A stretch of 64,000 bases of DNA from contig JACAAK010000027.1 in NCBI GenBank assembly GCA_025093985.1, forward strand, positions 1 to 64,000, given 5' to 3'. The notes under the pieces are model-generated. The model saw only the letters and a list, made by a program, of their open reading frames with translations. It made no database searches and was not told where the DNA came from. This DNA comes from Calvatia gigantea (lineage: Eukaryota > Basidiomycota > Agaricomycetes > Agaricales > Lycoperdaceae). How positions within the stretch are numbered: position 1 is the stretch's first letter; each line of letters starts with the position of its first letter. Both the position numbers and the translations under genes were made by a program. Below are positions 46,836 to 63,036 of the stretch, one piece after another.

Positions 46836-48096
46836 CAACATCTCTATTTATTCACTATCAAATATCACAATGAATAGTAGTTGTACCTAATTAATAAATA
46901 AGCTTATTATTCTTATTTACATCATTTTAGGCCTTGAGATTCACTATTAGAATCAGATGTTCGACTGTACATTAAGCACCATTTCAGGCACCCACAAGTG
47001 ACCCAGTCTGTAGCGATTGTACATACAACCGACGGTCTTGAAAGGTGATAACTTCCGTTAACCGTTTTCACTTGCATCGCCAAGAAGAAATTTTGTTTTT
47101 TACTCTCTTCTCAATACCCTTGTCGAGGTATTCTATTGTTAGGCTTTACCTAGACCTTGCCTGACTAAACAAAGTCGGTATAGCTACCCTTTTCTTTATG
47201 TAAATTTTTAAGGGGGACCACAATAGGACTATAAATGCGTTTCTAATTGAATTATGTATCAATAGTATCTGTTACCAGGTATTTTCGCTTAATAATACCA
47301 TTAGATTATAATGCTCGTCGAATCGTTTTTTAACTGCACTCTATTACTTTAGCTGCTTCTACTATACTACTGAAATTTTGTAGATTAGTACCGTCAAGAT
47401 TAGTTATTGTAATAGGTCGCACATTTACAGCACATTTTAGTCGAGATTCCATCGACATTGGCTTTCGTTGTAGTGCAGCTTCTCGCATAAGATTTCGAGT
47501 CTCTTCAGACAGAGTTTTCCCTTTGTTGATTTCACCTACTCTTTGTCGTCGTTCCTCTTAATAATCTTGTTTCATCTTCTGTAAAGATTCTTAAGAATGC
47601 TCCCAACCAGCACTATTAGTAGCTAGTGGAGCAATATTATATTCAGGACTCATAGACTTTATATAATAGTCTTCTCGTTCAAGAAGTAATTTAACATCAA
47701 CAGTATCCTCATGAGGTACAATCTCTAAAACAAGAAAAACAAAATTTTCTAATCCGTACTTTTCGACAGCTCTTCCTACTAAAATATTTCCCATCTTCGA
47801 AAACAGATGTTTATGCATTCGCATATAAATATTGCCTGTGACAGCGCTTCCTACATAATATTTTCTATTAGCCAAATTGACTACAAGATAGATTCCTTAA
47901 AATGGCTTCAATGTTCGATAAGCCAATTTTTTAGTATCTGGATTTGTTAGATCTTCAAATACCATAACAGGTTTAATATGGTGTTCATCAAGAAAGCTTT
48001 GAAGATTGTTACTACAAACAATAGGAAGTGAAATAGAAGCGTATTGTAAACTTGATACTTCTCAATTAAAAAACTCATCCATTTTAGGCCAATAAA
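46836..48096 (-). ncRNA. First cob intron (group I), reference copy
   Basis: This 1261-nt intron interrupts cob after nucleotide 393 (FLG|YVLP). The 5' exon ends in T and the intron ends in G, as group I introns do. Core elements near the 3' end (about 46920-47110, minus strand) include GACCGTCGGTT, CTACAGACTGGGTCAC and GGGTGCCTGAAATGG. The ORF occupies the 5' two thirds and starts inside the exon-proximal sequence. Confidence 0.85.
47252..48082 (-). pseudogene. GIY-YIG homing endonuclease with five in-frame TAA codons
   Basis: From ATG at 48082 to TAA at 47252 there are exactly 277 codons in one frame. Reading TGA as Trp, the order is: an N-terminal region MDEFFNWEV… with [18 protein letters not shown] and YYVGSAV (the GIY and YIG halves); the Arg-containing YMRMHKHLF; YGLENFVFLVLE; the catalytic-Glu region LLEREDYYI; PEYNI; then a NUMOD-type DNA-binding tail with NKGKTLSEETR, RPITITNLDGT, FSSIVEAAKVI and KTIRRAL. 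Five internal TAA codons fall at 47897-47899, 47591-47593, 47558-47560, 47330-47332 and 47306-47308. There is no frameshift. Arg is mostly CGA here, unlike cob, which uses AGA. It is probably an inactivated gene; reassigned decoding or readthrough is the alternative. Confidence 0.8.
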
Positions 48097-48489
48097 ACCT
48101 AAGAAAGCTATAGCCATCATAAGAATTAAAATAATTACTCCTATAGACCAAACTAATGTTCTTGGTGAATGATATGAACCATAGTATAATCCTCTACCTA
48201 TGTGCATATAAACAAAGATAAAGAAAAATGAAGCTACATTAGCATGTGTATATCTAATAATCCATCCATTATTTACATCTCTCATTATGTGTTCTACACT
48301 ATTAAATGCAAAATCTACACTTGGTGTATAATGCATAGCTAAGAAAGCTCCAGTTAATATTTGTATTATTAGACATGTAGCTAATAATGAACCAAAATTC
48401 CATAAATAAGTAATATTAGCAGGTTGAGGTGAATCTACTACATAAGAATTAACTAATCTAAGAAGTACATGGGTTTTTAATAGTCTCAT
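48097..48489 (-). CDS. cob: Apocytochrome b, exon 1
   Basis: Its 131 codons run from ATG ([20 protein letters not shown]) through [27 protein letters not shown], the [13 protein letters not shown] segment and [17 protein letters not shown] to FLG. These are the conserved N-terminus and first transmembrane helices, including two heme-ligand histidine regions. The start is chosen because it matches the normal N-terminus of fungal Cob. Exon 2 follows after a 1261-nt group I intron. Confidence 0.93.
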
Positions 48490-48840
48490 TTAATTTAATT
48501 TTTCTGCCTAGCCAAGACTAGTCTTTGGAAAAAAACAAAGTCTAGTCTAGGTTTTATCTTATTTTTAGTCGCTTTAATTTAAGCTAATCTAATTTTTTTA
48601 TTATATTAATAATTTTTATTTATTTTTATATATTTTAGCTAAAAGCTAGAAACTAGCTTAATATTTATATTACAACATTAAAATGAAGAGGCTTTATATT
48701 TACAGCTGCAGCAGCGGCCAAAGACTGGTCTAGGCAAAGCCTACTACTTTATCTGGAAAGTAGTAATAGCTAGCTAGCCTAGACTGGCATAGCTAGTCTG
48801 GCCTACAGCGGCTAAACTAAAATTTACTCAGTAAGTTTAA
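48490..48840 (-). repeat. cob upstream region with palindromic GC-rich repeats
   Basis: It has several short inverted repeats: GACTAGTC near 48514, a CAAAG/CTTTG arrangement, GCTGCAGC near 48705, CCAAAGACTGG with GGCAAAGCC, and AGACTGGCATAGCTAGTCTGG near 48790. It may hold cob leader or promoter sequence, but no promoter consensus is evident. Copies are at 35395-35485 and 52823-53154. Confidence 0.55.
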
Positions 48841-48959
48841 GCCACAGAGATAATATCTTATTAAAAATAAGTTATATTGTTATTAAATTTAGCCTTAATT
48901 TAATTAGAATCAGACCATGTATTAGAAATTTCGATACCCGACCCAACTAGTTGACATAA

Positions 48960-49955
48960 CGAAGGTTAAAGTTAAATTCATTAAGTTTAATTATCATAAA
49001 ATATTTTTTATTCTCTTTAATACCTCTATATTATTTTAAACTTTGCTTGACTTCCTCTAAAAAAGCGTAAGTCTTTAATAAGGTAAGTTAGAAACATCAT
49101 TTCATGGATCAATCTTTATAATGTATCTTTAAAATTTTAAGCTTAAATATATTATAATAAGGAATCATCATTTAAAATAATTAATTTCAATAAGTATCAA
49201 ATAAATTAATTTACTCAAAATTTATGATCACATTTATACAATTTCATAATTCCAAAATTTTTTGATTCATTAAATAATAATATTTGATCTTCAGAAGTTT
49301 AAAATTTTTAACAAAACAAGTAAGTCTTAAATAATTTCTATATTAAAATTCTTAATGTTAATACATATAGTTTTGGTCAAATATATTGAATAATATAATA
49401 TCTAACAAAATATTATAGCTGTAAGAAAAAACCATGATTTAAAAGGTTACATAAATATAATATTTCTATGTCATATTAACATTTTAATATTCTTTTGAAA
49501 ATTTTGAATTAAAATGATCCAAGCTACTAATACTGTACCTCTTAAATTCTTAGATGATCTTAAAGCATAGTAATGTTTGTATTCAATTAAATCTATTTAA
49601 ATCTGATGTTATTTAAAATATTGTTTAATCTAATGCTTTAAATTGCTCCATCTCATTATATAAATTAAATTAACTCCTTAAATCATATTTAGAAATATTT
49701 AAAACGTCACATTTTAGCCAAAATAGATGAGAAAATAGAACAAACAATTTACAAAATACTCTTCATAACAAAACCTAAGGTTTTAAAATTAACTCTTAAC
49801 CTTCTAGTACTATATTTAATATTATGAAATCATTAGGATGAAATTAGTTATTGTCGTACTTATATTCTATTAACTACTTTAAGGCTATTCTTGGAACTAA
49901 CTACTTTGCAGTTTATATGATTTTAAATTAATATGTGTGTCTTAACATGAAAAAA
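48960..49955 (-). pseudogene. cox1 intron GIY-YIG ORF, decayed copy
   Basis: It matches 63037-64000 in order. The clearest blocks are TTTTAGCCAAAATAGATG near 49713 and TACCTCTTAA near 49537. Losses are very frequent. It runs past the point where the window cuts the better copy, so 49955-50080 may hold eroded cox1 from beyond 64000. Confidence 0.58.
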
Positions 49956-50089
49956 TTAAATACTTAACTGTTACGACGGAGTATATTTCCAATCATAGGA
50001 TTACCTAAGAAAGATTAATAGAATTGTATGGTCATGCTATTTGGGATTTTGTAAGTTATTAAACATTTATATTTTCTTTACCTTAATCT

Positions 50090-50809
50090 TGCTAATTTTC
50101 TGAATGAATGGTTTAACCTTGTCATAATCTATATATTTATAGGGGATTTTTTTTTACAACTGCTCCTTTCCATTGGCCATGTGAATTACCGTTCTTATTT
50201 ATTTCGGACATCAGCCGCTTTTCTTAGGTGATGCATCTCGACCTTTTCACTTGTTCCGCATAGTGCACATATTGATGGTATACTTTTTGTTAGTTTACCC
50301 GCCCAGGTAGTTTTTAAGATTTGGTCCGCCACTTCGATTGGTTTTCAAATATTGCGTGAGTAGGCTTTGCCTAGAAGAGTAATCGTAAGTCGCCGAGAAG
50401 GTCTCGGGGGTGTTTAAGAATACTCCTGTATCGGGGTCGATCAAGTCGTAGCCAAATTTATCGAAGGCCTTTTTCATTGTTTTCAATTTAAATTTTCTCG
50501 CTAGGGTTAGGGCACAAGATTGTCTTAGTACCCATACGACTCTAGCCATTAATGCAAAGTTTCCGGCGAATCGATATGCGGTTAATAATCCCGTTATTTT
50601 ACTGTTGTAAAATCGGATTATATCAAAGTGAGTTAAGTGAATCATGTCGGGTCTTCCCTTTGCAAGAACAGACGCTAAATGGTTTCGCCTAGCGAATCCG
50701 TTTTTTATCAATTTTTCTATCAGCAGCTTGATGGGAGCATCAACAGCCATTCGAAGAGTTGATCTTCGCGTTATTTTATTTCCTGCTTTTCCTTGGAACG
50801 AGTTAAATA
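50090..50809 (-). pseudogene. Group II intron maturase and HNH endonuclease C-terminal part
   Basis: The open frame 50295-50750 carries the maturase (domain X) region: HLTHFDIIRFYNSKITG, LLTAYRFAGNF and RVVWVLRQSCALTLARK. One base lost near 50320-50335 shifts the frame. After it the minus strand continues WAGKLTKS, then CALCGTSEKVEMHHLRK, the Cys pair and His pair of the HNH nuclease domain. The upstream end is fused to cob exon 2 near 50809. It overlaps 43843-44100 in sequence, so the two fragments together give most of one protein from YADD to HNH. Confidence 0.78.
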
Positions 50810-51012
50810 AGCAATTAAGTGACTACAGCTAAAGCAGCTAATAAGAAAGGTAATAAATAATGTAAAGAAAGAATCTATTTAATGTAGCATTAAAACTGAG
50901 AAACCACCCCAGATTAATTCAACAATATCTTGACCAAATACAGGTATACTGATAATAAGTTTGTAATTACAGTAGCACCCCATAATGACATTTGACCAAA
51001 AGGTAAAACATA
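50810..51012 (-). CDS. cob: cob exon 2, 5' fragment, slightly eroded
   Basis: This is the same region as 46651-46835, with a few one-base losses, fused at 50809 to the maturase gene. Confidence 0.72.
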
Positions 51013-52452
<1,440 letters not shown>

Positions 52453-52822
52453 ACCTAAAAGTTACATCATAAGAATTAAAATAATTACTCCTATAGACCA
52501 AATAATGTTCTTGGTGAATGATATGAACCATAGTTAATCCTCTACCTATGTGCTATAAACAAAGATAAAGAAAAATGAAGCTCATTACATGTGTATATCT
52601 AATAATCCATCCATTATTTACATCTCTCATTATGTTTCACACTATTAAATGAAAATCTACACTTGGTTATAATGCTGCTAAGAAACTCCAGTTAATATTT
52701 GTATTATTAGACATGTAGCTATAATGAACCAAAATTCATAAATAAGTATATTAGCAGGTTGAGGTAATCTACTACATAAGAATTAACTAATCTAAGAAGT
52801 ACATGGGTTTTAATAGTCTCAT
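52453..52822 (-). pseudogene. cob: cob exon 1, eroded copy
   Basis: It is the same exon as 48097-48489 but 370 nt instead of 393, with about 23 scattered single-base losses. The ATG and exon end are kept. Confidence 0.75.
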
Positions 52823-53249
<427 letters not shown>

Positions 53250-53420
53250 AGACCTAAGCTTTAGGAGTTTCTAGCATATAGAATGTTGTTTACAAATTAT
53301 TAATAATTTGGGGGCTAATCGAATTAACTTCTCTAACACTTATTAGAGGCAGGGGTTGTAGCTGCCTTTGGCTGCTATAACGTACGTTACTATTAATAGA
53401 ACTAGCTAGCTAAAGCAGGC
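53250..53420 (-). ncRNA. cox1 group I intron core fragment
   Basis: The minus strand has a P element, TATATGCTAGAAACTCC, followed by CTAAAGCTTAGG, just downstream of the GIY-YIG ORF. The rest of the core and the next cox1 exon are cut off by the homopolymer join. A palindromic stretch with GCTGCCTTTGGCTGC-like words lies near 53360-53380. Confidence 0.55.
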
Positions 53421-53426
53421 AAGTAA

Positions 53427-54776
<1,350 letters not shown>

Positions 54777-54874
54777 CTAGCTAATGCTAGGCAGCTACAG
54801 CTATAATAAGAAATCTATCTTACTATAATACTATTCTCACGAATAGGTTCGGACTATATCTTCATCTTTCTTTT

Positions 54875-55605
54875 TTATTTTTCAGTTTTAGGTGATTGTT
54901 TTAGGCTAGATCCTGTCTTTTTTGTTATACTATTTGTTAGATTTATTGTTTTTACAATAGATCGTACCTCTAATAAACCTTCCTCTGTAAGATGTTGTTT
55001 ATTTATTACCATATTATATATTTTACACCAGTTAGTAAATGAAATCTCTTTTTTAGTTTTTAATGGGTAAAAACTAAAGTATTTCACTATTTCTCCTAGA
55101 CCTAAAAAGGAATTTACAGTGTATCGATATACCTGCCTAGCAGCCTGGCTGCTGCTGCTACTACTGATAGTTTCTCTTCTAGAAGAAACTTTTCCAAATC
55201 CAAATAGATCTCGAATATGATTAAGTTCATCATATGCATTAACTTGATCAAGTAAAAATCGTAGTTGAACTCGATATCCTGAAATTGTATCAGTACATTT
55301 AGTTATATTAACATTGAAACAACCTTCAGCATCTGTAAAACCTGAAATCCAAGAATCTTGAAGAGTAGGTTTAATAGGTGTAGTAATAACAGGTAAAATA
55401 GAGTAAACGTTGTAAATAGAAGAGTTACTTTGAATAAGTTTACCATTCAAAATTTCAATCCATTTACTTAATTGTGAAACACGGTGTGGAAGAACTAGAT
55501 TACCATTAAATAATGTACAAAGAATAAGGATATGTTTAATATCTTGTACGATAAATCGGTGATAGTCACCTGAGGGAATATGTCGTACTGTACCAAATCC
55601 TAATA
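54875..55605 (-). CDS. LAGLIDADG endonuclease, N-terminally truncated
   Basis: The open frame on the minus strand begins at the point where sequence quality changes, near 55605: GFGTVRHIPSGDY, VQDIKHILILCTLFNGN, then the second motif [28 protein letters not shown] and the C-terminal YPLKTKKEISF region. The first motif is missing here but appears in the decayed copy at 38830-39000. It lies in the cox1 intron between VWS and HHMF, with the intron 3' end at 54762-54870 (AAGATATAGTCCGAAC). A Ser/Ala run encoded by GCTGCTGCTGC near 55150 looks like an inserted palindromic repeat. Confidence 0.8.
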
Positions 55606-56399
55606 AATAAAACTAACCTATGTTTCAATACTATATAAATTAATCTTTTACTTAAGATTAGTTAACAAATGTTTGATATCATCTTTATCACAATTTTAAT
55701 AGTTCAATTTATATTAATAATTATATCAATATATAATATTTAAATGTCTGTTAATTTTGTCAAATATTAATATTTTAGTCAAATAAATGTAATGTTTTAA
55801 TATAAGTAAGAAAATTACATAATTTCTTTAACTAAAATTTACATTATAAGAAATTATTGAAATAGTTAACAATCCTTATAACTAAATACTACTAAGGTAA
55901 CTCCAGTATTGATCAATAAAATGATATCTAATTAATTATTCAAATTTATTTATTTAAATAATTAGTATATTGAAAAAAATAGATAACATAGATTTAATAA
56001 AAAGTCATTTGAATTATCTAATAATAAATGAATAAAGATTTAAATTTTATTAATTTTATAGTTATAAAATCTAAGTTTAAATGTGTTAATAATTAAAATA
56101 AATATCCATCATCAACTTTAAAAATTTAATCATTAAATTCCTAAAATTATTTAATAATAAATCAATTAAACTAATAAGAATAAAAAAAAATTTAAAGTTA
56201 AATATTATTCATTTACTGAACCATATATTAATGTAAAATTTAAATCATATAATTATATATTTAATTCTTGCCCATTATAATATTACATATTAAATCAATT
56301 TATTAATACTCATAAATGGAACTTATATAGTAAACCTATAAAATAACTTATTTTTTACTCATTTAGGCTGAGTTCATTATAAGTTCAATTAAATATTTA
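55606..56399. other. Very AT-rich stretch, no gene seen
   Basis: It is A/T-rich sequence without frame or RNA landmark. It sits where the first half of the cox1 intron and its ORF should be, so it is a misjoined or badly eroded segment. Confidence 0.45.
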
Positions 56400-56905
56400 A
56401 TTTATTTCAACAAGAACATTTTAATTGTAATCAACCGTTGAAGTAATCGTTAACGTTTAACTAATCGCCAAAAGAAATTTAGTATTTCTCTGTCTCAATC
56501 TTTCATTTAAAAATAGCTTTACTAACTTTCTAAAATCGGTAAAGGTACCCTTTTCTTTAAGTAAATTTTTAAGGGGGACCACAATAGGACTATAAATGCG
56601 TTTCTAATTGAATTATGTATCAATAGTATCTGTTACCAGGTATTTTCGCTTAATAATACCATTAGATTATAATGCTCGTCGAATCGTTTTTTAACTGCAC
56701 TCTATTACTTTAGCTGCTTCTACTATACTACTGAAATTTTGTAGATTAGTACCGTCAAGATTAGTTATTGTAATAGGTCGCACATTTACAGCACATTTTA
56801 GTCGAGATTCCATCGACATTGGCTTTCGTTGTAGTGCAGCTTCTCGCATAAGATTTCGAGTCTCTTCAGACAGAGTTTTCCCTTTGTTGATTTCACCTAC
56901 TCTTT
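56400..56905 (-). pseudogene. First cob intron fragment inside cox1
   Basis: The part 56400-56540 is an eroded cob intron core, and 56545-56905 is base-identical to the NUMOD-encoding end of the cob GIY-YIG ORF, including two of its in-frame TAA codons. It interrupts the cox1 intron and is ended by the poly-G/poly-A run. Confidence 0.75.
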
Positions 56906-56929
56906 GGGGGGGGGGGGGGGGGGGGGGGG

Positions 56930-56992
<63 letters not shown>
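56906..56992. repeat. Poly-G (24 nt) joined to poly-A (63 nt)
   Basis: The G run starts at a single G of the cob intron (CTCTTTG) and the A run ends at cox1 intron sequence (GCCACCATACC). It marks a join like those at 51439 and 53155. Confidence 0.92.
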
Positions 56993-56993
<1 letters not shown>

Positions 56994-57036
56994 CCACCAT
57001 ACCTATCAATTCAGTTAGATTAAATTGATAGAAATA

Positions 57037-57095
57037 ACTCCATACTAAGAACCCTAAGATTCCAATAGAGAACATAGCGTAACCATTCCTATGTA
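57037..57095 (-). CDS. cox1: cox1 exon YIGMVYAM-VWS, one base short
   Basis: It encodes YIGMV(Y)AMFSIGILGFLVWS. The 59 nt should be 60: GGTTACGC stands where GGTTTACGC is needed for VYAM. The preceding intron ends in G and the exon ends in T. The single missing T is almost surely a sequencing error, since an essential gene would otherwise be broken. Confidence 0.88.
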
Positions 57096-57184
57096 CGACT
57101 CATTAAATTAATAATGAGCTGGACTGTCTCTTTTCCTAAATGCTTGTTGGCCACGTAAGTGCTGGCCTAGCGTAGCGAATGCTA
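57096..57184 (-). repeat. Intron 3' end with dispersed hairpin repeat
   Basis: The intron end before exon YIGMV contains GGCCTAGCGTAGCGAATGCT near 57165, the same GTAGC-GAAT-GCTAC hairpin seen next to trnV at 28034 and 32533, plus GGCCACGTAAGTGCTGGCC. Confidence 0.65.
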
Positions 57185-58225
57185 CTACTGGTTTGTCTTA
57201 TCCCATCGTGTAACAAAAGCGGTAAATGCCTTACCTAAAACAGAATCTGGTTGAGCTTTAAAAGCTCCTAAAGAAGATAATCGATAGAATTCTTTGACTA
57301 AACCAAATTTTTTGTTTTTAGCTGAAACACAATTGTTCCAATGGAAATAATTATCTATAAGGTGAAGCACGTCAGCTTTTTTAGATATTGTCCATTTGAA
57401 AGCTGTACCTTGAGAGTTAGCTTTGTATACTTTACCTCCGTAAATACTGCTGATAAGATCTAAGATGAATCGGCCTTTTTGTGTTACAGTAATAAACACT
57501 TGTTGTGACAATATATTGTAGTAAACACTTCCATCTGTATCAAATAGACCTGATAGATATGCACTGATGTAGTCTAATGATACAGAAGGTTGAACTTGTA
57601 CATTATAAATGGCACAAACTTTAGTAAATTGTTCTAATCGAACAGGGTTTTGAAGTAATCCATTTAGTTCTTGAATAATTTTTAGGATCCCTTCTTTGTG
57701 GTGTAGTCGAAATCGAACAGCATTAGCGTTACCCATAGCTTTAATAGAACCACCATATCGTTGTTTTAATTTATATAAACAAGCAATATCCCGAGGTTCC
57801 ATAACTACTGTGTATTCCACATAACCTTTTTTACTAATATGAAAATAACCGTCTCCATCTGTAATTCCAGCGATCCATTGTCGAATTTTTAATTCAGGAT
57901 CAATAATTCCTTTTCCAAAGCAAATAGAAAGCGCACATACAGTCTCTGAGGTTCCTACTAGCATGCTTGGGTTACTGAAAATAGTTTCATTTAACCACTG
58001 TGCGTTGGTTACCTGCGGATTATATAGTACTAAACAGATTATTACTAGGAATATGAATAGCTTTTGTTGATGATAGTAGAAGTAAGTTTTTCTGTTACCT
58101 GCTACTGCAGCTACAATATTTAAAATTACCTGAGTACTGTTTAGATTAGCCCATCCTTCCCGCATATAGTGCGCTGCGATATAATGGTTAAAGAATAAAT
58201 AACCATTACAAGGGCTACTGATGTA
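57185..58225 (-). CDS. LAGLIDADG endonuclease in cox1 intron between IFG and YIG
   Basis: This two-motif endonuclease has motif 1 [15 protein letters not shown] and motif 2 [14 protein letters not shown], with [19 protein letters not shown] and IYGGKVYK as the matching DNA-binding segments. The frame can be read from the exon (…PIFG) through the intron start; the first in-frame ATG is at 58165. The N-terminal part also encodes ribozyme core: CCTCAGAGACTGTATG (R region) near 57945. Ends with a DKTNQ tail. Many Arg codons are CGA. It looks intact. Confidence 0.87.
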   Translation of the reverse strand, partial: YISSPCNGYLFFNHYIAAHYMREGWANLNSTQVILNIVAAVAGNRKTYFYYHQQKLFIFLVIICLVLYNPQVTNAQWLNETIFSNPSMLVGTSETVCALSICFGKGIIDPELKIRQWIAGITDGDGYFHISKKGYVEYTVVMEPRDIACLYKLKQRYGGSIKAMGNANAVRFRLHHKEGILKIIQELNGLLQNPVRLEQFTKVCAIYNVQVQPSVSLDYISAYLSGLFDTDGSVYYNILSQQVFITVTQKGRFILDLISSIYGGKVYKANSQGTAFKWTISKKADVLHLIDNYFHWNNCVSAKNKKFGLVKEFYRLSSLGAFKAQPDSVLGKAFTAFVTRWDKTNQ

Positions 58226-58312
58226 ACCAAATATAGGTTTACCTGAGAATGTTGAAACTACGTGACTTACTATACCAAATCCTGGAATAATTAAAATATA
58301 AACTTCTGGATG
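58226..58312 (-). CDS. cox1: cox1 exon [10 protein letters not shown] (87 nt)
   Basis: It encodes 29 residues, [20 protein letters not shown] and TFSGKPIFG, including the Cox1 His and Tyr of the HPEVY motif (CuB ligand His crosslinked to Tyr). It is bounded by a G-ending intron upstream and a T at its own end. It is in frame with the 11-nt microexon at 59282-59292 and with the exon at 57037-57095. Confidence 0.92.
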
Positions 58313-58360
58313 CTTCTCTAAAAAAAAGCTAGCAGCGGCTAAGCTTTGACTAGAGTTGGA

Positions 58361-59257
58361 CTATATCTTCAACTTATTCCATTTTTCCATGAATGCAAGC
58401 CATGCTTTATGATGAATGCCATCCTCTTTATAAGCTTGTAGATCTTTAAGTTGATAATATCTATCAATAAGATAAAATCGATGAGACTTATAACTTCTAA
58501 ATTGGCTAGATTTAAAATAATTTAACAAATTCAAGATATCTTTACGACTCTGCACAGACCATTGATAGTATCCATTTTTACTACTATCAAAATAGATATT
58601 ACCACCAAATACTGTTTTATACCACTCAATATCCACTAGATGTTTATTAACTACTCGTATAGATAGTTGTGGATGTAAATTTTTCATACTAATACAAATA
58701 GTACCATCTGCATCAAAGAAACCTGCAAACCAATTATTAAAATAAGTCAGTGGAACTGGTTGAATTACAGGAATATTAAGTTGTTGGCACACACGATGTA
58801 GTTGAAGTAGTCGAGCAGAATGTCGAATATGACCATTAATACAATTAATTAGAGTGGTCATACCTTGTTTATTATGAAGTCTATATCGATAAGCTTTAGC
58901 TCCAGATCGCATTTTGATGTTTCCTCCTAGCAAATTTTGTATATATCGAAGTAGAGCTAGATCTTCTAGTCCTGTAGTAATTTCAAGACTAGTATATCCT
59001 TTTTTACTTACTTGGAAACTCCCATCTCCATCGATAATTCCTGCTAGCCATTCACAGATTGATGTTGGTAAAATTGCTGCGCGTGTAGTCTCTGAGGTTT
59101 CTACTAGACTACTTTTGTGTCGTTGGTTACCTGCTGATTGTGCCTTAAATATTCCATTTTTACTAGATTGGGATTTTATAAAAATAGAACCACTTATAAT
59201 CATAGTAGGAATATCATTAAACAGACAGTTCCAGCATATAGCGCAGTTCATATTCAA
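58361..59257 (-). CDS. LAGLIDADG endonuclease in cox1 intron after WFFG
   Basis: This two-motif endonuclease has WLAGIIDGDGSFQVSKKGY and WFAGFFDADGTICISMK, each followed by a LLGGNI / VFGGNIYF segment. The frame is open back to the microexon (…FFGQRWPDSIFLN). The N-terminal region overlaps the ribozyme: TATATGCTGGAAC (P) near 59235, and TCAGAGACTACACGCG (R) near 59085. The intron spans 58313-59281 and ends AGAAG before HPEVY. CGA is used often for Arg. It appears intact. Confidence 0.88.
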   Translation of the reverse strand: MNMNCAICWNCLFNDIPTMIISGSIFIKSQSSKNGIFKAQSAGNQRHKSSLVETSETTRAAILPTSICEWLAGIIDGDGSFQVSKKGYTSLEITTGLEDLALLRYIQNLLGGNIKMRSGAKAYRYRLHNKQGMTTLINCINGHIRHSARLLQLHRVCQQLNIPVIQPVPLTYFNNWFAGFFDADGTICISMKNLHPQLSIRVVNKHLVDIEWYKTVFGGNIYFDSSKNGYYQWSVQSRKDILNLLNYFKSSQFRSYKSHRFYLIDRYYQLKDLQAYKEDGIHHKAWLAFMEKWNKLKI

Positions 59258-59281
59258 GAAAATTGAATCGGGCCATCTTTG

Positions 59282-59292
59282 ACCAAAGAACC
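59282..59292 (-). CDS. cox1: cox1 microexon of 11 nt
   Basis: The 11 bases GGTTCTTTGGT (minus strand) fill exactly the gap between exon …YQHLF plus T (61139-60817) and exon HPEVY (58312-58226): T|GG TTC TTT GGT gives W-F-F-G, restoring the universal WFFGHPEVY. The flanking introns obey group I rules: the upstream intron ends in G at 59293, the exons end in T, and the downstream intron begins CAAAGATGG. Confidence 0.85.
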
Positions 59293-63000
<3,708 letters not shown>

Positions 63001-63036
63001 GCTATGCCAAATAACACAAATTTAATTTAACATCAG

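Noticed and set aside
47252..48082. Genome-wide reassignment of TAA to an amino acid
   Set aside because: cob and cox1 exons contain no internal TAA, other ORFs end in TAA at plausible C-termini, and the residues expected at the five sites seem mixed.
58914..59282. Plus-strand frames here, at 61465-61656 and at 63464-63688
   Set aside because: They are shadows of the LAGLIDADG and GIY-YIG genes on the minus strand.
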